Part shown: positions 6,355 through 13,207 of the stretch, piece by piece
Numbering within the stretch: the stretch's first letter is position 1
How the letters are laid out: every line of letters starts with the position of its first letter
Source: Lachnospiraceae bacterium UBA1748
Lineage (GTDB): Bacteria; Bacillota; Clostridia; Lachnospirales; Lachnospiraceae
Direction: 5' to 3'
DNA length: 15,309 nt
Assembly: GCA_002314855.1 (NCBI GenBank)
Contig: DCHQ01000071.1
Location: forward strand, 17,595 to 32,903
Notes under the pieces: generated by a model
What the model was told of the DNA's origin: nothing
Databases searched by the model: none
Seen by the model: only the letters and a program-made list of their open reading frames with translations
Made by a program: the position numbers and the translations under genes

Positions 6355-7962
6355 TTAAAATCTCATCTTCATAGCCAAATCGACAAATTCTGCATTGGTT
6401 CTTGTCTTAGCAAACATATCGAGAACTCTGTCAACTGAATCACCAGCCTGCATGTCATTGAATGACCTTCTAATCATATTAATAGCTGATAATTCTTCTG
6501 TTGTAAGAAGAAGATCATCTCTTCTTGTTCCTGACTTAGGAATATCAATGGCTGGGAATACACGTCTCTCAGAAAGCTTTCTGTCGAGAACGATTTCCAT
6601 ATTACCTGTACCCTTGAATTCCTCGTATACAACATCATCCATCTTACTACCTGTTTCAACAAGAGCTGTTGCAAGAATAGTAAGCGAACCACCCTCACGC
6701 ATATTTCTGGCAGCGCCAAAGAAACGCTTAGGCATATGAAGAGCTGCAGGATCAAGGCCACCTGACAATGTACGTCCTGAAGGTGGAACAACCTGGTTGT
6801 AGGCTCTGGTAAGTCGTGTAATAGAATCAAGAAGGATTATTACGTCCTTGTTGTACTCTACTAATCTTCTTGCTCTTTCTATAACCATTTCGGCAACACG
6901 CTTATGATGCTCGGCTGTCTCATCAAAAGTAGAATAGATAACCTCTACGTTATCACCCATTACCTCTTCTCTAATGTCAGTAACCTCTTCTGGACGCTCA
7001 TCAATAAGAAGAATAATCATATGCATATCTGGATTAGATACCTTAACTGACTTGGCAACACTTTTAAGAAGTGTGGTTTTACCAGCCTTAGGAGGTGATA
7101 CAATCATACCTCTCTGTCCCTTACCAACAGGGCAAAGTAAATCCATAATACGCATTGAAACAGGGGCTCCCGGTATTGCTAACTTAATTCTGTTATTAGG
7201 GAATATTGGAGTCATGTTTTCAAACTGGAATCTCTTCATACTCTGTTCTGGAGTCATACCATTAACAGAATTGATGTAAAGAAGAGCCGCAAACTTTTCT
7301 TTCTCACCCTTAATCTTAAGACGTCCCTCTAATATATCACCTGTTCTAAGACTATATTTTCTAATCTGTCCAGGTGCAACATATACATCGTTATCTCCAG
7401 GAAGGAAATTCTCACATCTAATGAAACCATAGCCATCAGACATAACCTCTAAGATACCGCTGGCAGTTTTTCCACTATCAAGCTCTGAGTTAAACTCTGC
7501 CTCTTCCTTACGAGGTGCTTCTACAGCTTCATGAGCCTTACTATTCTCCTGAACTGGCTTTTCATTAGCTACATGAGCCTCTGATGCTGCAATATCAGTA
7601 GCTTTGTCTACTATCTCATTAACTGGTTCCTCTTTAGCCTTATCGACCTTAGCTTTATCAGTTCTTGGCTTTACTTCTTTGGCTGACTCATCTTTCACCT
7701 TTTTATCAGCGCTTTTTATACTCTTTTTAGCTGGCTTGTCATCACTTGTAACTACTGCCTTTTTAACAGGCTTAGCTTCTTTTTTATTAAGTCCTGCAGC
7801 TTCTTCTCTGTTCTCCTCAGCATCCTTCTCAAGCATAGATGCAATAATATCAGCTTTCTTCATACCTGCAACAAGCTTGATACCACGAAACTTAGCCATA
7901 TCCTTAAGATTAGCAAGGGATATAGACTCGTATCTTTCCTTCATTACGGCTAAATCAACCAT
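6355..7962 (-). CDS. rho: transcription termination factor Rho with a long charged N-terminal insert
   Basis: Hexameric RNA-dependent ATPase/translocase that ends untranslated transcripts. The 535-residue product is about 115 longer than E. coli Rho. Order: Rho_N helical domain with NLKDMAKFRGIKL (18-30); a low-complexity Lys/Glu/Ala-rich insert (about 48-165); the RNA-binding cold-shock-like fold, LEVMSDGYGFIR at 171-182; then the ATPase core. The core has Walker A SPPKAGKTTLL (289-299), catalytic-Glu motif DERPEEV (321-327), Walker B VIILLDS (374-380), Q-loop region RAYNQVVPPSGRTLSGG and the conserved C-terminus ending MKMRF. All ATPase motifs look intact. SD GGAAAGGA supports the ATG at 7962. 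It is the first gene of a probable two-gene unit with the nucleoid-associated protein. Confidence 0.97.
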   Translation of the reverse strand: MVDLAVMKERYESISLANLKDMAKFRGIKLVAGMKKADIIASMLEKDAEENREEAAGLNKKEAKPVKKAVVTSDDKPAKKSIKSADKKVKDESAKEVKPRTDKAKVDKAKEEPVNEIVDKATDIAASEAHVANEKPVQENSKAHEAVEAPRKEEAEFNSELDSGKTASGILEVMSDGYGFIRCENFLPGDNDVYVAPGQIRKYSLRTGDILEGRLKIKGEKEKFAALLYINSVNGMTPEQSMKRFQFENMTPIFPNNRIKLAIPGAPVSMRIMDLLCPVGKGQRGMIVSPPKAGKTTLLKSVAKSVKVSNPDMHMIILLIDERPEEVTDIREEVMGDNVEVIYSTFDETAEHHKRVAEMVIERARRLVEYNKDVIILLDSITRLTRAYNQVVPPSGRTLSGGLDPAALHMPKRFFGAARNMREGGSLTILATALVETGSKMDDVVYEEFKGTGNMEIVLDRKLSERRVFPAIDIPKSGTRRDDLLLTTEELSAINMIRRSFNDMQAGDSVDRVLDMFAKTRTNAEFVDLAMKMRF

Positions 7963-8142
7963 ATAAAATTTCCTTTCCTGCCTTAATTAATCTTGAATCG
8001 CGTCCTGTTACGCATATCAAATATTAGTAATAATTATGGGATACAATTTTGAAAAAAATAAATTAGATAATTTTGTCTAAATTTTAGATTAACTACGTGA
8101 ATTCTAACACATGAAAAAAGATTTGAAAAGACCAAATGAAAT
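7963..8142 (-). other. AT-rich intergenic region and leader upstream of rho
   Basis: This gap holds the rho leader. It contains a 13-base inverted repeat TCTAAAATTTAGA (8076-8088), directly next to further TTAGA/TTAGAC copies, and a TAGACA -35-like box without a well-spaced -10. I could not assign a promoter with confidence. No open reading frame or RNA family is recognisable. Confidence 0.4.
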
Positions 8143-8178
8143 AAAAAAAGTATGATACACTTGCTACCATACTTTTTT
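8143..8178 (-). terminator. intrinsic terminator after the Na/phosphate cotransporter gene
   Basis: On the minus strand AAAAAAGTATGGTA pairs with TATCATACTTTTTTT across a loop of about 7 bases, giving an 8-bp core stem (one G-U pair) extended by A-U pairs and ending in a U-run. It lies about 29 bases after the cotransporter stop codon. The A and U tracts make it potentially bidirectional. Confidence 0.88.
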
Positions 8179-8206
8179 AGTAAAAATAAACTCTATTTTT
8201 TAATGA

Positions 8207-9841
8207 TTAAACTGCATCTCTTCTCTTAAGATATTTAACAATATTGTTGGCGTGATCGCCTACTCGCTCAAGTCCTGAAATAACATCAGAGAATATCATA
8301 CCAGCTTCAGCTGTACATTCCTGTCTTGTAAGTCTATCGATATGCTGCTGTTGAAGCTGCTTCTCCATCATATCAACCTTAGCTTCAAGTTCAATGACTT
8401 CATCTACTGTAGCATCATCTTCATTAAGCATATACTTTACTGCTTTTTCAACCATTGAATTAACGAGCTCTAACATCTTAGTCAACTCTAAACTAGCCTC
8501 TTTACTAAAGTTAACGTCAAGCTCTTTTCTACGCTTTGCCATATCGGCTATGTTCTCAGCGTGATCACCAATACGTTCAATATCATTGGCTACATGGAAC
8601 AAAGCACCAATACCCTGACGATCTTCGATAGGAAGTGTGGACTGATTGATTTTAACAAGATAGTGAGTAATTGATTTATTTAAGAAATTAATATTCTTTT
8701 CTGTCTCATACACATGTTCCATCTCTTCTTCATCAAGAGTTATAAGAACATTCATGGCACGATTAAGATTATCGCTGGCAAGTGAAGCCATACGCTCAAG
8801 CTCCTTCACACCATCAATAACTGCTGTTGATGGGTTGAAAAGAACTTTATCACCAATGTACTTAAGCTGGAATGCATCCTGGTATCCAACCTTCTTATCA
8901 GAACCAGGAACAACCAAATATGTAAGCTTAACAATAAGTCCTGAGAATGGAAGTAATACAAGAACCTGAACAACCTTGAATATTGTATGAGCATTAGCCA
9001 CAAAACGACCATCATCAGTTGATATACGATGAATACCTGCTGATATTGGATCCATAGCAAGCTTCAGAGCTATATACATAAGGATTGTACCTATGATATT
9101 GAACAAAAGATGAATCATAGCTGCTCTCTTCGCATCCTTCTTACCAGCAAGTGAAGCTATAAGAGCTGTTGTACATGCACCGATGTTACAACCAAGGATA
9201 ATATACAAGCAGATATTGGTATCAAAGAACAATCCCTGCTGAGCCATAAGAAGCACAATTGATACTGTAACTGATGAACTCTGAACTATCGCTGTAATAA
9301 CAGTACCTGTAATGATTGCTACAAGAGGACTACGAAGACCCTGGAGAACTTCTGTTATCTGACCACTGTCATTAAGAGAGCCCATTGCTCCAGACATAGT
9401 TTTGATACCCATAAAAAGAACACCAAAACCTAGGATAACATCTCCTATCTTCTTTATTGTCTCATTTTTACAAAACATGGAAACAATTACACCACCGAAT
9501 AGAAATGCTGGTGCATATTGAGATAAATTAAAAGAAACAAGTTGCGATGTAATAGTAGTACCGATATTAGCACCAAAAATAACACCAGCGGCCTGATAGA
9601 GGTTCATAAGACCTGAGTTAACAAATGATACAACCATAGCTGTACATGCTGATGATGACTGGATAATACCAGTGAATATAACACCTACTATCATTCCGAG
9701 TAAACGGTTCTTAGTAAATGCTTCAAGAATGCTACGGAGTTTTGCTCCTGCAGCTTTTTCAATACCATCACTCATCTGATTCATTCCAAGAAGGAATAAA
9801 CCAAGACCACCCATAAGCGCTAGAATATTACTTGCGTTCAT
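8207..9841 (-). CDS. Na+/phosphate (Na/Pi) cotransporter family protein with C-terminal PhoU domain
   Basis: Membrane protein proposed to move inorganic phosphate with Na+ (NptA/SLC34-like). The 544-residue product has two inverted Na_Pi_cotrans repeats in the first about 310 residues, each with the QSSS signature (FTGIIQSSSACTAM at 57-69 and ITAIVQSSSVTVS at 182-194) followed by GANIGTT (90-96) and GCNIGACTTA (218-227). A helical PhoU-like domain occupies about 340-540, with the paired motifs DIERIGDHAENI and GLERVGDHANNI that mark the two PhoU halves. The PhoU tail probably gates or signals phosphate status. The gene stands alone, with its own promoter and terminator. SD AGAGGTG precedes the ATG. 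The transported ion is inferred from the family; some members may act on other anions. Confidence 0.94.
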   Translation of the reverse strand: MNASNILALMGGLGLFLLGMNQMSDGIEKAAGAKLRSILEAFTKNRLLGMIVGVIFTGIIQSSSACTAMVVSFVNSGLMNLYQAAGVIFGANIGTTITSQLVSFNLSQYAPAFLFGGVIVSMFCKNETIKKIGDVILGFGVLFMGIKTMSGAMGSLNDSGQITEVLQGLRSPLVAIITGTVITAIVQSSSVTVSIVLLMAQQGLFFDTNICLYIILGCNIGACTTALIASLAGKKDAKRAAMIHLLFNIIGTILMYIALKLAMDPISAGIHRISTDDGRFVANAHTIFKVVQVLVLLPFSGLIVKLTYLVVPGSDKKVGYQDAFQLKYIGDKVLFNPSTAVIDGVKELERMASLASDNLNRAMNVLITLDEEEMEHVYETEKNINFLNKSITHYLVKINQSTLPIEDRQGIGALFHVANDIERIGDHAENIADMAKRRKELDVNFSKEASLELTKMLELVNSMVEKAVKYMLNEDDATVDEVIELEAKVDMMEKQLQQQHIDRLTRQECTAEAGMIFSDVISGLERVGDHANNIVKYLKRRDAV

Positions 9842-9882
9842 ATTACACCTCTAATAAAAAGGAAAACCAATCTACGTTATTA

Positions 9883-9911
9883 ATTTTAACTAAAACCAGT
9901 AGCTCACTCAA
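9883..9911 (-). promoter_or_regulatory. probable promoter of the Na/phosphate cotransporter gene
   Basis: On the minus strand there is a -35 box TTGAGT (9911-9906), a 17-base spacer and a -10 box TAAAAT (9888-9883), about 40 bases before the start codon. I saw no clear Pho-box direct repeats nearby. Confidence 0.65.
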
Positions 9912-9930
9912 GGAAAAATGCACAAATAAT

Positions 9931-9949
9931 AATAATTCAGCGAATTATT
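9931..9949 (-). terminator. AT-rich hairpin downstream of ribF, possible weak terminator
   Basis: AATAATTC (9949-9942) and GAATTATT (9938-9931) form a perfect 8-bp stem with a 3-base loop. The downstream bases ATTATTTG are only moderately U-rich. It lies about 50 bases after the ribF stop and about 20 bases upstream of the cotransporter -35 box, so it could be the end of the infB-ribF operon or an operator-like palindrome. Confidence 0.4.
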
Positions 9950-10000
9950 GTCATTGCTCAGCATACGCAGTTAATAATTTGTTAATTAATGCCAATTGCA

Positions 10001-10924
10001 TTATATGTGAAAATACTCTCTTCCAGCTGCTATATCACTATCAAGCTGATTTTTAAGAGCATCTATACCGTCAAATTTCTGTTCTTTTCTGCGGAATGCC
10101 ACAAGCGATACAATCGCATCCTTGCCATATACATCCTTATCAAAATCATAAATATACGTTTCTATTGATACAGCATTTTCACCTTCGATAGTTGGCTTTA
10201 CACCTATATTGCTTATTCCATAATGCTTTTCGCCATCTATTTCAACTTCTGAAAAATACACTCCAAATCTTGGAAGCACCTTTTTCTCATCAATCGCAAC
10301 ATTAATGGTTGGGAAGCCTATTGTTCTGCCTATTCTGTTACCTGATATAATAGGTCCTTTTATAAAATAAGCACTACCAAGCATTTGGCTGGCTCTATCA
10401 ATATCATTAATTGAAATAAGTCTTCTAATTTCTGTTGACGATATTACTTCACCATCAAGACATATCTTACCTATTTCTTTGACCTCAAAGCCATACTTTG
10501 ATTTGTTGTCCTGCAAAGTCTTAATATTCCCTTGCCCCTTTTTACCAAATGATAAATCATCACCGGCAACAATAAATGCACTGCTAAGCTTTCCAACTAG
10601 AATATCAGATACAAAAACGTCTGGCTCTGTTGCCGCTGTTTCTTTGTTGAATGGAAATTCTATCAAATAATCAATACCAAGCTTAGAAAGAATGTATCGC
10701 TTTTCTTCACCTGTCATAATCTGCTTGTTATCTGATAAGCCGAAAAATTCGGCCGGGCTTGGACTGAAGGTAAAAACAACAGTAGCTAAGCCCTGCTTTT
10801 CCTTGGCCATTTTGAGCTCATCAATAAGTGCTCTATGTCCAAGATGAACACCGTCGAACTTGCCTATAGCAACGGCAGTCTTCTCCTGTATATGTAAGTT
10901 GTCAAGATTATCAATAATCTTCAT
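10001..10924 (-). CDS. ribF: bifunctional riboflavin kinase / FAD synthetase
   Basis: Phosphorylates riboflavin to FMN and adenylates FMN to FAD in the cytoplasm. The N-terminal nucleotidyltransferase domain has IGKFDGVHLGH (about residues 20-30), the GDDLSFGKKGQGN loop and ISSTEIRRL; the C-terminal kinase domain has GRTIGFPTINV (about 199-209) and a catalytic region around GVKPTIEG. The length of 307 residues is normal. A TTG lies one codon earlier, at 10927, but the AGGAAA Shine-Dalgarno sits 6 bases before the ATG at 10924, so I prefer the ATG. The gene follows truB closely and is the last of the infB operon. Confidence 0.96.
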   Translation of the reverse strand: MKIIDNLDNLHIQEKTAVAIGKFDGVHLGHRALIDELKMAKEKQGLATVVFTFSPSPAEFFGLSDNKQIMTGEEKRYILSKLGIDYLIEFPFNKETAATEPDVFVSDILVGKLSSAFIVAGDDLSFGKKGQGNIKTLQDNKSKYGFEVKEIGKICLDGEVISSTEIRRLISINDIDRASQMLGSAYFIKGPIISGNRIGRTIGFPTINVAIDEKKVLPRFGVYFSEVEIDGEKHYGISNIGVKPTIEGENAVSIETYIYDFDKDVYGKDAIVSLVAFRRKEQKFDGIDALKNQLDSDIAAGREYFHI

Positions 10925-10949
10925 CAAACATTTCCTACTTTCATATTAA

Positions 10950-11858
10950 CTATGACATAAACATTTTTTCTGGACTAAGCAGCCCCTTTTCTTCATTGTA
11001 GCTATATACCGCCACAAATTTGCCCTCAGCATTATGAATACGATATCTTCTGCTTTCTTCTATATTCACTTCTTCTGTAAAATCAGATAATTCTAGCGGA
11101 TTACCATTATCTATCTTTTTCTTGGCCTCTAAGCTTACTGTCTTAACCGGAAGTTCTTCAAATACCTTTTCTACTGGAAAAATATAAGAATCGATAATAT
11201 CTTTCTCAGTAAGTTCACGTATCTCATCAAGCTTCTTGGCAGTATCCAACGAGAAAGCACCAACTCTTGTCCTAAGGAGATATTCCATACATGCTCCGCA
11301 TCCAAGTTTTTCACCTATATCGCGACATAATGAACGTATATAAGTCCCCTTACTGCAACTAACTGAAAATGTTACATATGGCAATTCAATGGATTTAATA
11401 ACAATATTACTAAGCACAACTGGTCTTGGTTTACGCTCAATTTCCTTGCCTTCTCTTGCAAGCTCGTATAGCTTTTTACCGCCAACCTTAAGTGCACTGT
11501 ACATTGGAGGTATCTGATCATAACCGCCTTCAAAAGACATAATTACATTTGTAATATCCTTTTCAGAGTAGCTGCCTTCATTAACTGGCACGTTAGTAAG
11601 TACTTTACCTGTTGTATCTTCCGTATCAGTTGTAGTACCAAGAAGCATTTTACACTCATACTCCTTGCTTCTGTCCTCAAGCATATCCACAAGCTTGGTA
11701 CCGTTGCCAAGGCATACTAAAAGAACACCCTCGGCCTTCGGGTCAAGGGTGCCTGTATGTCCTATTTTCTTTTGTTTCAATATGCCTCTAAGACAAGCCA
11801 CCACATCAAATGATGTATAATCCGCTTCCTTATAGACACTTATAAGTCCGTTATACAT
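10950..11858 (-). CDS. truB: tRNA pseudouridine(55) synthase
   Basis: Isomerises U55 in the T-loop of tRNAs. The 302-residue product begins NGLISVYKEADYTSFDVV. It contains the catalytic motif GHTGTLDPKAEGVLLV with the active-site Asp39, then PPMYSALKVGGKKLYELAR and the SCSKGTYIRSLCRDIGEKLG motif, all hallmarks of TruB. A C-terminal PUA-like extension, with RRYRIHNAEGKFVAVYSY, completes the protein. It starts 1 base after the nrnA stop codon, so translation is probably coupled. Confidence 0.97.
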   Translation of the reverse strand: MYNGLISVYKEADYTSFDVVACLRGILKQKKIGHTGTLDPKAEGVLLVCLGNGTKLVDMLEDRSKEYECKMLLGTTTDTEDTTGKVLTNVPVNEGSYSEKDITNVIMSFEGGYDQIPPMYSALKVGGKKLYELAREGKEIERKPRPVVLSNIVIKSIELPYVTFSVSCSKGTYIRSLCRDIGEKLGCGACMEYLLRTRVGAFSLDTAKKLDEIRELTEKDIIDSYIFPVEKVFEELPVKTVSLEAKKKIDNGNPLELSDFTEEVNIEESRRYRIHNAEGKFVAVYSYNEEKGLLSPEKMFMS

Positions 11859-11859
11859 G

Positions 11860-12816
11860 TTATTTATTAAATATTGGTGAAATCATATCAACCAGTGTCT
11901 TCTCAGCTTCCTGCCAAGTGCCAGTATAATCAGCACCTGCTGCTCTGACATGACCACCACCACCTATTTTCATGGTAACTGCCGATACATCCACAGTATC
12001 TGTACAAGAACGAAGACTAAGCTTATAGATACCCTCACTCTTTGGATACATAAATATAGCTGTCTCGACGCCCTTAGTTAATAATAGCTGGTTGACTACA
12101 CCATCAAAATCATATTTGGTAGCAGCATACTTCTCTATAATATCTTCAGTCGCCACTCCCACAATAAGCCTGCCATCACAGTAAAGTCTACTGGCAAGCA
12201 CTATCTCACCCTGAATCTTATTTTGCTTAAGGGTCTTTTCAAAAAATGTAACATCAAGTATATTGCTGGCATCAAATTCATATTCAAGAAGATCAGCCAC
12301 ACATCTAAGTGTATCAGGTTTAGTATTATTAAACCTGAATACTCCAGTGTCATGAGCAATACCCATGTACAGAAGACTTGCTATATCCGAGTCAATATAT
12401 TCCTTATCCATGGTATTAAATACCAGTTCTGATGCTGAACTTGCATGTGGTACCACATAATTAATGTCACCACTACCATCCTTGTTACTAATATGATGAT
12501 CGATATTAATCACAGACACTGCTCTGTCCGCCATAACTCTATAATCGCCTGTACGCTCTCTGTCGCAGTCAATAATAATAAAAGCATCGAATACCTTGCT
12601 CTCATCTGGACTGCTGATAATGTCAGCTACCGCAGGCATCATGGAAAAACTGTCATCAACTGGATCAAGATACACCTTAATATCACTGCATGGCAATCTC
12701 TTCTTTAAATACAGATACATTCCAAGTGTTGAGCCTATTGCATCACCATCGGGACGAATATGCGCTGTAATACCTATTACTTTAGCGTTTTTTACTTGTT
12801 CAAATATATTAAGCAT
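11860..12816 (-). CDS. nrnA: DHH-family bifunctional oligoribonuclease / pAp phosphatase
   Basis: Degrades nanoRNAs (2-5 nt) and dephosphorylates 3'-phosphoadenosine 5'-phosphate. The 318-residue product shows the DHH-DHHA1 architecture: ITAHIRPDGDAIGS (16-29, metal-binding Asp residues), IIIDCDRERTGD (80-91), NIDHHIS (104-110, the DHH motif), GIAHDTGVFRFNNT (152-165), and the DHHA1 signature GGGGHVRAAGADY (285-297). All metal ligands appear present. It starts 2 bases after the rbfA stop, in the rbfA-nrnA-truB order common in Firmicutes, which supports the NrnA assignment over other DHH proteins. Confidence 0.94.
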   Translation of the reverse strand: MLNIFEQVKNAKVIGITAHIRPDGDAIGSTLGMYLYLKKRLPCSDIKVYLDPVDDSFSMMPAVADIISSPDESKVFDAFIIIDCDRERTGDYRVMADRAVSVINIDHHISNKDGSGDINYVVPHASSASELVFNTMDKEYIDSDIASLLYMGIAHDTGVFRFNNTKPDTLRCVADLLEYEFDASNILDVTFFEKTLKQNKIQGEIVLASRLYCDGRLIVGVATEDIIEKYAATKYDFDGVVNQLLLTKGVETAIFMYPKSEGIYKLSLRSCTDTVDVSAVTMKIGGGGHVRAAGADYTGTWQEAEKTLVDMISPIFNK

Positions 12817-12818
12817 AT

Positions 12819-13181
12819 TTACTCACTAATATTCTTATTGGCCTCAGCAATAAGCTTTGACATATGATTACCATACTCTATAGAAGTATCAAGGATAAAA
12901 CGAAGCTCAGGTGTATTACGAAGGTTAAGCTTCTTGGCAAGCTGACTACGCATATATCCTTCAGCATTCTTAAGCCCTTTAAGACCATCCTGCTTTGCCT
13001 CATCATTACCAAGCATACTTACCCATACCTTACATGTCTTAAGGTCTGGAGCGACCTCTACATCTGTTACAGAAGTGAAGTCAGGGATTCTTGGATCCTT
13101 GACCTCGCTTCTTATAAGTTCAGCTAATATCTTATGTACTTCTGAATTAATTCTTGTGTTTTTTACACTATTTTTACGCAT
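12819..13181 (-). CDS. rbfA: 30S ribosome-binding factor A
   Basis: Small KH-fold protein that helps 16S rRNA processing and 30S maturation, important in the cold. The 120-residue product has the normal length and the conserved segments INSEVHKILAELIRSEVKDPRI, VTDVEVAPDLKTCKVWVSMLG and LRNTPELRFILDTSIEYG. An AAAGG Shine-Dalgarno precedes the ATG. It lies 26 bases after infB, the usual partner. Confidence 0.96.
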   Translation of the reverse strand: MRKNSVKNTRINSEVHKILAELIRSEVKDPRIPDFTSVTDVEVAPDLKTCKVWVSMLGNDEAKQDGLKGLKNAEGYMRSQLAKKLNLRNTPELRFILDTSIEYGNHMSKLIAEANKNISE

Positions 13182-13207
13182 TAATATGCCTTTCTTTATA
13201 CTAGAAA

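Noticed and set aside
6474..6830. Minus-strand 118-codon frame within rho
   Set aside because: It is an out-of-frame shadow of the conserved Rho ATPase core; its composition (Leu/Val/Gln-rich) is typical of a shifted frame.
6395..7966. Several plus-strand frames of 100-120 codons opposite rho
   Set aside because: Antisense shadows of a strongly conserved gene, with Ser/Leu-rich low-complexity products and no domain.
9832..10056. Plus-strand 74-codon frame across the ribF/cotransporter gap
   Set aside because: Asn/Ser/Leu-rich product with no domain; it overlaps both flanking genes and the probable cotransporter promoter.
12223..13127. Plus-strand frames opposite nrnA and rbfA
   Set aside because: They overlap conserved housekeeping genes entirely and show no motif or start signal.
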